Source: an uncultured Eubacteriales bacterium (lineage in GTDB: Bacteria; Bacillota; Clostridia; Christensenellales; Aristaeellaceae). From it: 64,000 nucleotides of DNA. Made by a program: the position numbers and the translations under genes. Numbering within the stretch: position 1 is the stretch's first letter; the number at the start of each line of letters is the position of its first letter. Where the stretch lies: positions 1-64,000 of the forward strand of contig ONJM01000009.1 in assembly GCA_900318145.1 (NCBI GenBank), written 5' to 3'. The notes under the pieces were generated by a model. It ran no database searches. It was given only the letters and a program-made list of their open reading frames with translations, and was not told the DNA's origin. Below, piece after piece: positions 52,349-62,239 of this stretch.

Positions 52349-53350
52349 TCAGCGGGAAAGCTCTTTCAGGGTATCCCCCTCCAGCAGCGTTCCTTCCACC
52401 GTGATCTGGCGGGGAATATGCTCCTCGGGGTTCTCAATCGCTTCCACCAGCAGCTGGATGGCTTCCCGGGCGATGGCTTCCGCGTTCTGCCGGTAGGTCG
52501 TCAGCATCGGCTGGATCATCCGCGTCATCCGGATTCCGTCGTACCCTACCAGACTCACTTCCTCCGGAATCGCCACGCCGTCCGCTTTCAGATCCCACAG
52601 GGCGCCCAGGCAGCTGTAATCGTCCGGGCAGAGAACGCAGGTCGGTTTTTCCGAGCCTGCCATCATTTCCCGCACAATCACGGCGCAGCCTTCCGGATCG
52701 TGGAACTTCCCTTCCCGCACAAAGCCTTCCGGCACCCGGATGCCCAGTTCCGCGCAGATCTTGTAGTATCCGGCCAGCCGCTCCCGGCTCACGGCGCCGG
52801 GCTGCCCCGTAATGCAGGCGATCATCCGGTGGCCGCGCTCCCAGGCATAGCGGACAATCCGCTCCATGCTGGCCCGGTTGTCGCTGCTGACGCAGTCGCA
52901 CCCTTCATAGATGTGGTCGATCACCACGGAGGGCATGTCGCTGCTGGCCAGCCGGATCACATTGGCGGAATCGAAATCCGCCTGGATGACCACCACGCCG
53001 TCCAGATTCCTGCGCCGCGCGTGGTCGTAGTAGCTTTCACCGCCCTGCCCGTTGTTTTTTCCGATCAGCGTCAGGTCGTAACCGCTTTTCTCCGCCGCGG
53101 AGCGCAGCTCATCCAGCAGGGAACTGAAATACTCGTGGTTCATCCGGTCTTCATACAGGATCCCGATATTGCTGGACCGGCTGGTCTTCAGCGTCCGTGC
53201 CGCCGCGTTCGGATAATAACCCATCTCCCGCGCGATCTGGCAGATGTATGCGGTCCGCTCCTTATTCTCATTGGTCAGCCCGTTCAGCGCCCGGGATACC
53301 GTTGCCACCGATACGCCGCAGGCTTCCGCAATATCCTTGAGCCTGACCAT
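52349..53350 (-). CDS. LacI family transcriptional regulator
   Basis: 333 aa. An N-terminal LacI HTH (LKDIAEACGVSVATVSRALNG, residues 4-24) with the hinge near 50-57, then a periplasmic-binding-protein-like effector domain (about 60-330). It precedes the glycan operon by 59 nt in the same orientation and is probably cotranscribed. A palindrome covers its own -10 box, implying autoregulation by an oligosaccharide-responsive repressor. Confidence 0.92.
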   Translation of the reverse strand: MVRLKDIAEACGVSVATVSRALNGLTNENKERTAYICQIAREMGYYPNAAARTLKTSRSSNIGILYEDRMNHEYFSSLLDELRSAAEKSGYDLTLIGKNNGQGGESYYDHARRRNLDGVVVIQADFDSANVIRLASSDMPSVVIDHIYEGCDCVSSDNRASMERIVRYAWERGHRMIACITGQPGAVSRERLAGYYKICAELGIRVPEGFVREGKFHDPEGCAVIVREMMAGSEKPTCVLCPDDYSCLGALWDLKADGVAIPEEVSLVGYDGIRMTRMIQPMLTTYRQNAEAIAREAIQLLVEAIENPEEHIPRQITVEGTLLEGDTLKELSR

Positions 53351-53395
53351 GCCATCACTCCTGAAAAAACTTTTTGTGCAATTTCTGTAATCGTT

Positions 53396-53415
53396 TGCGT
53401 TTTTATCTTAACGCA
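53396..53415 (-). promoter_or_regulatory. Candidate LacI operator over the -10 box
   Basis: TGCGTT (53396-53401) and AACGCA (53410-53415) form an inverted repeat with an 8-nt spacer, overlapping the predicted -10 box of the lacI-type gene. Confidence 0.55.
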
Positions 53416-53433
53416 GCGATTTGTATTTGTCAA
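53405..53433 (-). promoter_or_regulatory. Promoter of the LacI-led glycan operon
   Basis: On the minus strand TTGACA (53428-53433), 17-nt spacer, TAAGAT (53405-53410), about 50 nt before the start codon. Confidence 0.85.
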
Positions 53434-53523
53434 CATGTTCAACCAAACTCTTTTTATCTTTTTTTTTGCTGTAAACCTGCCAATTTCTGCCGTTTTTTTT
53501 CGCCGGCAGCCCGCGGACGCTGA

Positions 53524-53553
53524 AAAAACGGCGGTTTTCAGCCGCCGTTTTTT
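53524..53553 (-). terminator. Terminator of tex, palindromic
   Basis: A CGGCGG / CCGCCG stem with a 7-nt loop and T-runs on both strands, just after the tex stop. Confidence 0.8.
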
Positions 53554-53584
53554 CTGATTGCAAACCTTTGCATTTTTGCTGTTT

Positions 53585-55735
53585 TTACATTTTCCCCTTG
53601 ACCATGGTCAGGGCAATCCGCTTCTTTTTCTCGTCGACGCTGACCACCCAGACCTTTACCACGTCCCCGACCTTCACGACCTCCGCGGGATGGCGGATGA
53701 ATTTATCCGCCATCCGGGAGATATGCACCAGCCCGTCCTGGTGCACGCCGATATCCACAAAGGCGCCGAAATCGATCACGTTCCGCACGGTGCCTGTCAG
53801 CTCCATGCCCGGCGTCAGGTCCTTTATATCCAGCACGTCCGTGCGCAGCACCGGCTGCGGCAGCTCGTCCCGGGGATCCCGGCCCGGCTTCTGCAGTTCG
53901 GCGATCATATCCTTCAGGGTCGGCAGGCCGATGCCCAGCTCTCCGGCCAGCTTCTCCTCCCCGTAGGCTTTCGCCTTCAGGGGAATCTCCGGCAGTCCGC
54001 CCCGCTTCAGGCTTTTCAGGTCATATCCCAGCTTTTCCAGCAGTTTTCCGGCCGCCTCGTAGCTTTCCGGATGCACACCGGTCGCGTCCAGCGGGTTTTT
54101 GCTGTCCGCGACCCGCAGGAATCCGGCGCACTGCTCAAACGCCCGCGGCCCCAGCTTGGGCACCTTCTTCAGCGCCTGCCGGGTGGGAATCCCGTTCTCC
54201 TCCCGGTATGCTACGATGTTTTTCGCCAGCGCCGGGCCGATCCCCGCCACGTGGCTCAGCAGCTCCGCGCTTGCGGTGGAAACCTCCACCCCCACCTGGT
54301 TCACGCACTGTTCCACGACCCCGTCCAGGGCGTCGGTCAGCTCGTTCTGCTTCAGGTCGTGCTGGTACTGCCCCACTCCGATCGCTTTCGGATCGATTTT
54401 CACCAGCTCCGCCAGGGGATCCTGCATCCGGCGGGCAATGGAAACCGCGCTGCGCAGCGTCACATCGTAATCCGGAAACTCCGCCGCCGCCAGCTTGCTG
54501 GCGGAATAGACGGAAGCGCCGGCTTCGCTGACGATCATATAGGCCGTTCCCGGCAGCTCCGGCAGCAGGGAAACGATGAACTGCTCGCTTTCCCGGCTGG
54601 CGGTTCCGTTCCCGATGGCGATGGCCGTCACGCCGTATTTCCGCACAAATTCCCTGATCAGCCGGGCCGCGGCGGCCTTGCCGGCTTCATTCCCGGGCAG
54701 TGTGAAGTATCCGACGCCCGTATCCAGCACCTTTCCGTTCGCGTCGATCACCGCCAGCTTGCAGCCGGTGCGGAATCCGGGATCCACGCCCAGCGTCACC
54801 TTGCCCTTGATGGGCGGCTGCATCAGCAGCTGGTGCAGATTCTGGCTGAAGACGCGGATGGCGGACACGTTGGCCCGGTCCGTCAGATCGCTGCGGATCT
54901 CGCGTTCCAGGGACGGAAAAATCAGCCGGCTCCATGCGTCGTCGCAGGCTTCCGCCACCTGCGCCGAAGCGGCGCTTTCACCGCGCACGCGGCTTCCGCG
55001 CACCTCCGCCAGCGCCTTTTCCTCCGGCACCTCCAGCGTCACCTTCAGGAATTCTTCCCTTTCTCCCCGGTTCACGGCCAGAATCCGGTGGGCCGCCATG
55101 CTCCGCACCGGTTCCCGGAAATCGTAGTACATGCTGTAGACGCTGTCCTCGTCCTTCACGGCCTTCACCGCCAGGACGCCCTCCCGGCTGATCATTTCCC
55201 GCAGGGCTTTGCGCACGTCCGCGTCGTCGCTGATGTCCTCCGCCAGGATATCCCGGGCGCCTGCCAGGGCGCTTTCCGCGTCCGGCACCTCTTTCTCAGG
55301 GTTGATATATTTCTCCGCTTCCTTCACCGGATCGCCCCGGGGATCCTGGATCGTCAGCCAGAGCGCCAGCGGCTCCAGGCCCCGCTCCCGGGCGATGGTC
55401 GCGCGGGTTCGCCGTTTCGGCCGGAAGGGCCGGTACAGATCCTCCAGTTCGCTCAGGGTTTTCGCTTCCTCCAGCCGCTGCTCCAGCTCCTCCGTCAGCA
55501 CATCCTGCTCCGTCAGGCTTTTGCGGATTTCATCCCGGCGCTTGTCCAGGTTCCGGAGATATTCCAGGCGCTCCGACAGTTCCCGGAGCACCTGGTCGTC
55601 CAGGGAGCCGGTGGCTTCCTTTCTGTAGCGCGCGATAAAGGGAATCGTGTTGCCCGCGTCCAGCAGCTCCACCGCCGCCGAAACCTGCTGCGGCCGCAGG
55701 GAAAGCTCCGCGGCCAGTATGCCCGTATAATCCAT
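53585..55735 (-). CDS. tex: RNA-binding transcription accessory protein Tex
   Basis: 716 aa, full length. Tex N-terminal HTH-like domain, YqgF/RNase H-like region (about 260-390, with the DPGFRTGCKLAVID segment), helix-hairpin-helix region (about 480-560, LLSHVAGIGPALAKNIV) and a C-terminal S1 RNA-binding domain (about 640-708, GMELTGTVRNVIDFGAFVDIG). Tex binds nucleic acids and affects transcription and stress tolerance. It has a single start site. It diverges from iorA. Confidence 0.95.
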   Translation of the reverse strand: MDYTGILAAELSLRPQQVSAAVELLDAGNTIPFIARYRKEATGSLDDQVLRELSERLEYLRNLDKRRDEIRKSLTEQDVLTEELEQRLEEAKTLSELEDLYRPFRPKRRTRATIARERGLEPLALWLTIQDPRGDPVKEAEKYINPEKEVPDAESALAGARDILAEDISDDADVRKALREMISREGVLAVKAVKDEDSVYSMYYDFREPVRSMAAHRILAVNRGEREEFLKVTLEVPEEKALAEVRGSRVRGESAASAQVAEACDDAWSRLIFPSLEREIRSDLTDRANVSAIRVFSQNLHQLLMQPPIKGKVTLGVDPGFRTGCKLAVIDANGKVLDTGVGYFTLPGNEAGKAAAARLIREFVRKYGVTAIAIGNGTASRESEQFIVSLLPELPGTAYMIVSEAGASVYSASKLAAAEFPDYDVTLRSAVSIARRMQDPLAELVKIDPKAIGVGQYQHDLKQNELTDALDGVVEQCVNQVGVEVSTASAELLSHVAGIGPALAKNIVAYREENGIPTRQALKKVPKLGPRAFEQCAGFLRVADSKNPLDATGVHPESYEAAGKLLEKLGYDLKSLKRGGLPEIPLKAKAYGEEKLAGELGIGLPTLKDMIAELQKPGRDPRDELPQPVLRTDVLDIKDLTPGMELTGTVRNVIDFGAFVDIGVHQDGLVHISRMADKFIRHPAEVVKVGDVVKVWVVSVDEKKKRIALTMVKGKM

Positions 55736-55910
55736 GTTTCATCCTCCATCGGCAGGGACGTGCTCCGCCCCGCCGCGTGTTGTGGTCCGCTGCCTATTCT
55801 ATGCCCTCCGGCCCGCTTCCGTCAAACTTGTTTTTTCGGAGGTTTTTTCTGGCGCCATGCCATGATTTATGGTATAGTTGCTCACAGTACAGCGGTAAGG
55901 AAGTGACCGT

Positions 55911-57728
55911 ATGCATGATGAATTTGTAATGGGCAACGAGGCAATCGCCCTCGGTGCCCTGGCCGCGGGTGTCAACCTTGTCTGCGGCTATCCCGGCACG
56001 CCTTCCACCGAGGTGCTGGAAACCGTAGCGAAGCGCCGCGGGGAAAGCACCTATGTGGAGTGGTCCGTCAACGAAAAAGTGGCGATGGAGCTTGCCGGCG
56101 GCGCCGCCTACGCGGGCGCCCGCGCCCTCGTCACGATGAAGCAGATGGGCCTGAACGTGGCCTCCGATCCGCTCATGTGCCTGGAATATATCGGCGTGAA
56201 GGGCGGGCTGGTGGTGCTGGTGGCGGACGATCCCGGCCCCATCTCCTCCCAGACGGAGCAGGATACCCGCTCCTTCGCCGCCTTCTCCAGGGTTCCCCTG
56301 CTGGATCCTTCCTCTGCGGAAGAAGCGTACCGCATGGTGCAGGAAGCCTTTGAGCTCTCGGAAAAGTATCAGACGCCGGTTTTCCTCCGGCCCACCACGC
56401 GCGTGTCCCACGGCTACGCCTCCATCCGGGTTAAGGATCCGGAGGAATACGTTGTTCATCAGGCCGAAGGCTTTGTGAAGGACAGCGGCCGCTGGGTGAT
56501 TTTCCCGCGGCTTTCCTTCGCGAATCACCGGAAAATCGAGGAGCGGAACGCGCTGCTGCGGGACGTGTTCTCCGATTTCCCCCTGAACCGGACCGAGCCG
56601 GAGGATCCTTCCCTGGCCGGCCTTCGCAAAGGCGTCGCCACCGGCGGGTTCAGCTGGACCTATGTGATGGAAGCCCGGAAAAATCTGGGCGCCCTGCGCA
56701 CGCTGAAAGTCTCCACCCCCTTTCCCTTCCCGGAAAAGCTGGCCGTTTCCTTCCTCTCCGGCCTGGACGAAGTGCTCTGCGTGGAGGAGCTGGATCCGTA
56801 CATTGAGCGGGAGCTCGTTTACGTCTGCGGCAAATACGGCCTGAAAACAAGAATTCTCGGGAAAACGACCGGCCATATGCCGCTCTCCGGTGAAAACAGC
56901 CGGGACAGCGTACAGGCCGCCCTCGCGGCTTTCATGGGGCTGCCCGTTCCCGCCGTGCCGGCGGACAATCCGCCGCCCCTGCCCGTCCGCCCGCCGGTGC
57001 TGTGCGCCGGCTGCCCGCACCGGGCGTCCTTCTACGCGGTCAAACAGGCCATGAAGGGACGGAAAACCGTCTTCTGCGGCGATATCGGCTGCTATACGCT
57101 CGGGAACGCCATGCCGCTGGACATGGTGGATACCTGCCTGTGCATGGGCGCCGGTCTCGGCATCGCCCAGAGCCTGAACCACCTGGAGAAGGACCGCTCC
57201 TGCTTCGCCTTCGTCGGGGATTCCACCTTCTTCGCTTCCGCGCTTCCCGGGGTGGTAAACGCAGTATACAACCAGGCGGAGTTCACCCTGATCGTGCTGG
57301 ACAACTCCACCACCGCCATGACCGGCCATCAGCCGCATCCGGGCACCGGACGCACCATGATGGGCAGCGTCGTGGAAAAGGTCAGTATAGAAAACATCCT
57401 CCGGGGCATCGGTGTTTCCGCCGTGGAAACCGTGGATCCCCTGAACCACGCCCTGGCGGTTGAAACCGTCCGGAAAACAGCGGATCTTCCGGGCGTCAAA
57501 GCCGTCATCTTCCGTTCTCCCTGCGTCGCGCTCTTCCGTTCCCCCGCGCGGGTATCCGTCGATCCGGCGGCCTGCGTCGGCTGCAAAAAATGCATCCGGG
57601 AGATCGGCTGCCCCGCCCTCAGCGTCCGGGACGGAAAGGCTGTTGTGGATTCCGCCCAGTGCAACGGCTGCACCCTTTGCATGCAGCTCTGTCCCGCCGG
57701 AGCAATCCGAAAGGAGGAAGCGCGATGA
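55911..57728 (+). CDS. iorA: Indolepyruvate:ferredoxin oxidoreductase alpha subunit
   Basis: 605 aa. An N-terminal pyrimidine domain (GNEAIALGALAAGVNLVCGYPGTPSTEV), a middle linker domain, then the TPP domain (CAGCPHRASFY, GDIGCYTLG, DNSTTAMTG at about 465-473), and C-terminal 2x[4Fe-4S] (CVGCKKCIREIGCP, CNGCTLCMQLCP). It interconverts aryl-pyruvates and aryl-acetyl-CoA with ferredoxin. It overlaps iorB by 4 nt and precedes paaK, giving a coherent aryl-acid module. Confidence 0.95.
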   Translation: MHDEFVMGNEAIALGALAAGVNLVCGYPGTPSTEVLETVAKRRGESTYVEWSVNEKVAMELAGGAAYAGARALVTMKQMGLNVASDPLMCLEYIGVKGGLVVLVADDPGPISSQTEQDTRSFAAFSRVPLLDPSSAEEAYRMVQEAFELSEKYQTPVFLRPTTRVSHGYASIRVKDPEEYVVHQAEGFVKDSGRWVIFPRLSFANHRKIEERNALLRDVFSDFPLNRTEPEDPSLAGLRKGVATGGFSWTYVMEARKNLGALRTLKVSTPFPFPEKLAVSFLSGLDEVLCVEELDPYIERELVYVCGKYGLKTRILGKTTGHMPLSGENSRDSVQAALAAFMGLPVPAVPADNPPPLPVRPPVLCAGCPHRASFYAVKQAMKGRKTVFCGDIGCYTLGNAMPLDMVDTCLCMGAGLGIAQSLNHLEKDRSCFAFVGDSTFFASALPGVVNAVYNQAEFTLIVLDNSTTAMTGHQPHPGTGRTMMGSVVEKVSIENILRGIGVSAVETVDPLNHALAVETVRKTADLPGVKAVIFRSPCVALFRSPARVSVDPAACVGCKKCIREIGCPALSVRDGKAVVDSAQCNGCTLCMQLCPAGAIRKEEAR

Positions 57729-58297
57729 ATAAAAATATTATCCTCTGCGGCGTCGGCGGCCAGGGAACCGTGCTGGCTTCCCGCCTGATCTCCGCCTCCG
57801 CCATGGCTCGGCAGATCCCGGTGCTTTCCGCCGAGACCATCGGCATGGCCCAGCGGGGCGGCAGCGTTTTCAGCCATGTACGGATGGGGGACGGGCTGTA
57901 CTCCCCCATGATCGCCCGCGGCGAGGCCGATCTGATCATCGGCTTTGAGCCCGGGGAAGCCGTCCGCCAGCTGCCTTTCCTGAAGCCGGACGGGCAGATG
58001 ATCGTTTCCTCCCGCCCCGTCATGCCCGTGACCGCCGCTCTTTCCGACACCGGATACCGGGCGGAGGCTATGCTGGAATACCTTTCCTCCCGCGTTTCCC
58101 GGCTGGTCGTCGTGGACGCGGAAAAGGCCCTGCGGGATGTCGGTTCCCCCAAGGTGCTGAACCTGATCCTGCTGGGCGCCGCGCTCCGCGCGGGCGCCCT
58201 GGGCCTGTCGGCGGAAGACCTGAAGGCTTCCGTCCGCCGGCTGATCCCGGAAAAGTTCCACGCGCTGAATTTCCGGGCCCTGGATTACGAACCCTGA
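57725..58297 (+). CDS. iorB: Indolepyruvate:ferredoxin oxidoreductase beta subunit
   Basis: 190 aa from the ATG at 57725 (AAAGGAGG upstream), inside the iorA stop (ATGA). A POR-gamma-like fold: GVGGQGTVLASRLIS and MAQRGGSVFSHVRMG are signature segments. It binds CoA/substrate for IorA. The frame is open upstream, but only across iorA. Confidence 0.95.
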   Translation: MNKNIILCGVGGQGTVLASRLISASAMARQIPVLSAETIGMAQRGGSVFSHVRMGDGLYSPMIARGEADLIIGFEPGEAVRQLPFLKPDGQMIVSSRPVMPVTAALSDTGYRAEAMLEYLSSRVSRLVVVDAEKALRDVGSPKVLNLILLGAALRAGALGLSAEDLKASVRRLIPEKFHALNFRALDYEP

Positions 58298-58306
58298 TCC
58301 CCGCTG

Positions 58307-58334
58307 TGTCATTCTGAGCGAAACGAAGAATCCT
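58307..58334 (+). repeat. Dispersed-repeat fragment (GTCATTCTGAGCG type)
   Basis: The sequence TGTCATTCTGAGCG...GAAGAATCCT matches a short repeat motif seen between genes in many unrelated bacteria; its reverse frame reads ILRFAQND. It lies between iorB and paaK. Confidence 0.6.
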
Positions 58335-58363
58335 AATATTATACAGAAAGAAGGTACTCACCC

Positions 58364-59599
58364 ATGCGCATTTCCGATTCCCAGATCCGGCTGGTCAACG
58401 GCCGGATCGAAGCCCTGCTCGCGGCGGACAATTTCTACGGCAAGAAGCTGAAGGAAGCCGGTATCACATCCGTTTCCACGCCCGAGGAATTCGAGGCGCT
58501 GCCCTTCTCTGAAAAGAGCGACCTCCGCGACGCCTATCCGCTGGGCCTGATGACCGCGCCCGAGGATCAGATCGTCCGGATCCATTCCTCCTCCGGCACC
58601 ACCGGCCTGCCCGTCATTATCCCCTACACGAAGAAGGACGTGGAAGACTGGGCCATCATGTTCGCCCGCTGTTTTGAGTACGCCGGCATCACCAATAAAG
58701 ACCGGATCCAGATCACGCCCGGCTACGGCCTGTGGACCGCGGGAATCGGCTTCCAGGCCGGATGCGAGCGCCTCGGCGCCATGGCGATTCCCATGGGCCC
58801 CGGCAACACCGAAAAGCAGCTGCAGATGATGCAGGATATGGAATCCACCGTGCTGTGCTCCACTTCCTCCTACGCGCTGCTCCTTTCCGAGGAGATCGAA
58901 AAACGCGGTATCAAAAATAAAATCAAACTGAAGAAGGGCGTCATCGGTTCCGAGCGCTGGAGCGAGAAGATGCGCACCCGCATCGCCGAATCCCTGGGCA
59001 TCGAGCTGTACGATATCTACGGCCTGACCGAAATCTACGGCCCCGGCATCGGCATCAACTGCAAATACAATACCGGCATGCACTGCTGGGATGACTATCT
59101 TTACATTGAAATCATCGATCCGAAAACGCTGAAGCCCGTCCCGGACGGTGAAATGGGAGAGATCGTCATTACCACCCTCGTCAAGGAGGGCGCGCCCCTG
59201 ATCCGTTACCGCACCCATGACCTGTCCCGGATCATCCCCGGCGAATGCCCCTGCGGCAGCAAACATCCCCGTCTCGACACCATCATGGGCCGGACGGACG
59301 ACATGATGAAGATCAAGGGCGTCAACGTATTCCCCAGCCAGATCGAGGAGATTCTGCAGGCCTTCCCGGAGGTCTCCAGCGAATACCAGATCCGCATCTC
59401 CCACCTCGACGGCAAGGACACCATGCGCATCTACGTGGAAACGAACGGCTCCGTCAACTTCCTGGAGCTGGCCGACCGGATCGCCGTCAAGGTCAAGAGC
59501 GCCATCGGCTTCACGCCCCTGGTCAAAGTGGTCGAAAACGGCCTCCTGCCCCGCAGCGAAAAGAAAACCAAACGCGTCATCGACGAACGGTACGACTGA
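58364..59599 (+). CDS. paaK: Phenylacetate-CoA ligase
   Basis: 411 aa, an adenylate-forming enzyme of the PaaK group. AMP-binding P-loop SSSGTTGLPVIIPY (about 76-89), the A5-like region YDIYGLTEIYGPG (about 221-233), and a C-terminal lid with GRTDDMMKIKGVNVFPSQIE. It activates aryl-acetates with ATP and CoA. With IorAB this permits reductive carboxylation of phenylacetate/indoleacetate to aryl-pyruvates for Phe/Trp synthesis, or oxidation in the opposite direction. AAGAAGGT before the ATG. Confidence 0.93.
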   Translation: MRISDSQIRLVNGRIEALLAADNFYGKKLKEAGITSVSTPEEFEALPFSEKSDLRDAYPLGLMTAPEDQIVRIHSSSGTTGLPVIIPYTKKDVEDWAIMFARCFEYAGITNKDRIQITPGYGLWTAGIGFQAGCERLGAMAIPMGPGNTEKQLQMMQDMESTVLCSTSSYALLLSEEIEKRGIKNKIKLKKGVIGSERWSEKMRTRIAESLGIELYDIYGLTEIYGPGIGINCKYNTGMHCWDDYLYIEIIDPKTLKPVPDGEMGEIVITTLVKEGAPLIRYRTHDLSRIIPGECPCGSKHPRLDTIMGRTDDMMKIKGVNVFPSQIEEILQAFPEVSSEYQIRISHLDGKDTMRIYVETNGSVNFLELADRIAVKVKSAIGFTPLVKVVENGLLPRSEKKTKRVIDERYD

Positions 59600-59618
59600 T
59601 TTCCGCCCCGGCAGCAAG

Positions 59619-59656
59619 GGAGCGCGGTTCCGCATCGGAACCGCGCTCCTTTTTAT
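59619..59656 (+). terminator. Terminator of the iorAB-paaK operon
   Basis: GGAGCGCGGTTCC / GGAACCGCGCTCC perfect stem followed by TTTTTAT. Confidence 0.9.
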
Positions 59657-59665
59657 ACCTGTGGG

Positions 59666-62218
59666 TTATTCCTTCTGTTCCGGCGCCTGTTCGCCGCCGT
59701 CTGTTTCAGCGGAAGCACCGGCTTCGCCTTCTGTTTCCGCCGCGGTTCCGGCCTCCGCCTCCGTTCCTTCCGGAGCTTCCGCCGGTTCCTCCTCTTCCTT
59801 CTCCGCGCGGCACACGCCGACCACGGAGCTGCCTTCCGCCAGGCGCATGATCCGCACGCCCTGCGTGGAACGGCCGCACAGGCGGATATCCGCCGCGCGG
59901 GTCCGGATAATCGTGCCGTCGTCGGTGATCAGCAGGATATCCTCGTCCTCATGCACAAAGAGCAGCGCAACCAGGTCGCCCGTCTTTTCCGTCAGCTGCA
60001 TGGCCTTGACGCCCATGCCGCCGCGGCCCTGCTCGCGGTATTCCTCCGGATCGGTCCGTTTGCCGTATCCCAGTTCAGTAATGGCCAGCACGGTGGTATC
60101 CGGCTCCAGGGCGGCGATATCGATCACCTCATCCCCCGGCATAATCCGCATGGAACGTACACCGATGGAGTTCCGGCCGACCGCGCGCACATGCTGCTCA
60201 TTGAAACGGATGCACTTGCCCTTGCGGGTGGATACCAGCATCTCGTCCGATCCCGTGCTCAGCCGCACACCGATCAGCTCGTCCCCCTCGCGCAGCGCGA
60301 TGGCAATCAGCCCGTTCTTCCGCAGGTTGCGGAACTCACCCAGGGAGGTCTTCTTGATCATGCCGTTGCGGGTTGCCATCACCAGGTTGTATTCCTGCTC
60401 CGCTTCCCGCGGCATCGGCAGCATTGTGGAGACCTTTTCACCGCCGGCGATCTGCAGCAGGTTGATGATCGCGGTGCCGCGCGCCTGCCGTCCCGCCTCG
60501 GGAATCTGATAGCACTTCAGGCTGTATACCCGGCCCAGGTTGGTGAAGAACATAATTTCCTGGTGCGTGCTGGTCACGAACATCTGGGTCGTGTAGTCCG
60601 TTTCCTTCACGTTCATGCCGGATACGCCGCGTCCGCCGCGGTGCTGCGCCCGGTAAACGGAGGAGGACACGCGCTTCACATAGCCGTCGTGCGTCATGGT
60701 TACGACCATGTTCTCTTCCTGGATCAGATCCTCGATATCAATATCGTCCTCGGCGATGGTCAGCTCACTGCGCCGGTCGTCGCCGTACTTGTCCCGGATC
60801 TCGCCGATCTCGGTTTTGATCACGTTCATGAGCAGCTGCTCGTCCGCAAGGATCGCGGTCAGCCGCGCGATCGTCTTTTCCAGCTCCTGATATTCCTCCT
60901 GCAGCTTTTCCCTTTCCAGTCCGGTCAGGCGGGCCAGGCGCATGTCCAGGATCGCCTGCGCCTGCCTGTCGGAAAACTCAAAGCGCAGCATCAGGGCTTC
61001 CTTCGCGGTGTTGGTGTCCTTGCTGGCGCGGATGATGGCCACAATCTCGTCAATGTGGTCCAGCGCCTTCAGCAGGCCTTCCAGGATATGAGCCCTGTTC
61101 TGGGCCTTGTTGAGTTCGAACCGGGTCCGCCGGGTCACCACGTCCTTCTGGTGCTCCAGATAATAGTAGATCATTTCCCGCAGGTTCAGCACCCGGGGCT
61201 TCCCGTTCACCAGGGCCAGCATGTTCGCGCCGAAGTTTTCCTGAAGGGGGGTATGCTTGTAGAGCATGTTCAGCACGACCTGCGGCTGGACGTCCTTCTT
61301 CAGTTCAATCACGATCCGCATGCCCTGCCGGTCGTTGGATTCATCCCGAATGTCGCTGATGCCCTCAACCTTTTTCTCGTGCACCAGATCCGCGATTTTC
61401 TTGACCAGGACCGATTTATTGACCTGGTAAGGAATCTCCGTTACAACGATGCGGCTGCGTCCGGAACCCATCTCCTCCACATTGGACTTGGCGCGGACGG
61501 TAATCCGGCCGTGGCCGGTGAGATAAGCCTCGCGGATTCCGCTGCGGCCCATGATCAGTCCGCCGGTCGGGAAATCCGGACCCTTGATGTGTTCCATCAG
61601 GTCTTCCACCGTGCATTCCGGATTGTCAATCATGCAGATAACGCCGTTGATGACTTCCCGCAGGTTGTGAGGCGGGATGTTTGTCGCCATACCGACCGCG
61701 ATACCGTTCGAACCGTTCACCAGCAGGTTCGGAAACCGGGCCGGCAGCACGGAGGGCTGCTGCAGCGTCTCGTCAAAGTTGGGATAGAAATCCACCGTAT
61801 CCTTGTCAATCCCGTCCAGCAGGTGCATCGCCAGCTTCTGCAGGCGGGCTTCCGTATACCGCATGGCGGCCGCACCGTCGCCGTCCACGGAGCCGAAGTT
61901 TCCCTGGCCCTCAATCAGCGGATAGCGGATATTGAAGGGCTGCGCCAGGCGGACCATGGCGTCGTACACGGAAGAATCCCCGTGCGGGTGGAATTTACCC
62001 AGAACGTCGCCCACCACACGGGCGCTTTTGCGGGTCGGTTTATCCGGCGTCATGCCCAGTTCCTCGGACATGTCGTACAGGATCCGCCGGTGCACCGGCT
62101 TCAGTCCGTCCCGTACGTCCGGCAGGGCCCGGTCCACAATCACCGCCATGGCGTAGGCGATGAAGCTCTTTTTCATTTCCTGTTCCAGGTTTACCGGGAT
62201 CAGTTTATCCTGAATCAT
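59666..62218 (-). CDS. gyrA: DNA gyrase subunit A
   Basis: 850 aa. The breakage-reunion domain has [19 protein letters not shown], the quinolone-region [14 protein letters not shown], and the active Tyr in [11 protein letters not shown] near 123. Six beta-pinwheel blades (about 500-810) wrap DNA, including the GyrA-box-like QRRGGRG variant [11 protein letters not shown] ~40-residue acidic Ala/Glu/Thr-rich tail follows. It starts 21 nt after gyrB with AGGAGA upstream and forms a gyrB-gyrA operon. Confidence 0.96.
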   Translation of the reverse strand: MIQDKLIPVNLEQEMKKSFIAYAMAVIVDRALPDVRDGLKPVHRRILYDMSEELGMTPDKPTRKSARVVGDVLGKFHPHGDSSVYDAMVRLAQPFNIRYPLIEGQGNFGSVDGDGAAAMRYTEARLQKLAMHLLDGIDKDTVDFYPNFDETLQQPSVLPARFPNLLVNGSNGIAVGMATNIPPHNLREVINGVICMIDNPECTVEDLMEHIKGPDFPTGGLIMGRSGIREAYLTGHGRITVRAKSNVEEMGSGRSRIVVTEIPYQVNKSVLVKKIADLVHEKKVEGISDIRDESNDRQGMRIVIELKKDVQPQVVLNMLYKHTPLQENFGANMLALVNGKPRVLNLREMIYYYLEHQKDVVTRRTRFELNKAQNRAHILEGLLKALDHIDEIVAIIRASKDTNTAKEALMLRFEFSDRQAQAILDMRLARLTGLEREKLQEEYQELEKTIARLTAILADEQLLMNVIKTEIGEIRDKYGDDRRSELTIAEDDIDIEDLIQEENMVVTMTHDGYVKRVSSSVYRAQHRGGRGVSGMNVKETDYTTQMFVTSTHQEIMFFTNLGRVYSLKCYQIPEAGRQARGTAIINLLQIAGGEKVSTMLPMPREAEQEYNLVMATRNGMIKKTSLGEFRNLRKNGLIAIALREGDELIGVRLSTGSDEMLVSTRKGKCIRFNEQHVRAVGRNSIGVRSMRIMPGDEVIDIAALEPDTTVLAITELGYGKRTDPEEYREQGRGGMGVKAMQLTEKTGDLVALLFVHEDEDILLITDDGTIIRTRAADIRLCGRSTQGVRIMRLAEGSSVVGVCRAEKEEEEPAEAPEGTEAEAGTAAETEGEAGASAETDGGEQAPEQKE

Positions 62219-62239
62219 TTTTCTTCTCCTGTGATCGCT

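Noticed and set aside
52271-55906. Long plus-strand frames opposite the LacI gene and tex
   Set aside because: GC-rich antisense frames with His/Arg/Gln-rich composition and no family motifs; the minus-strand genes have clear domains.
57590-57724. N-terminal extension of IorB
   Set aside because: Overlaps the Fe-S end of iorA; MNKNIILCGVGGQG at 57725 is the family start with a strong ribosome site.
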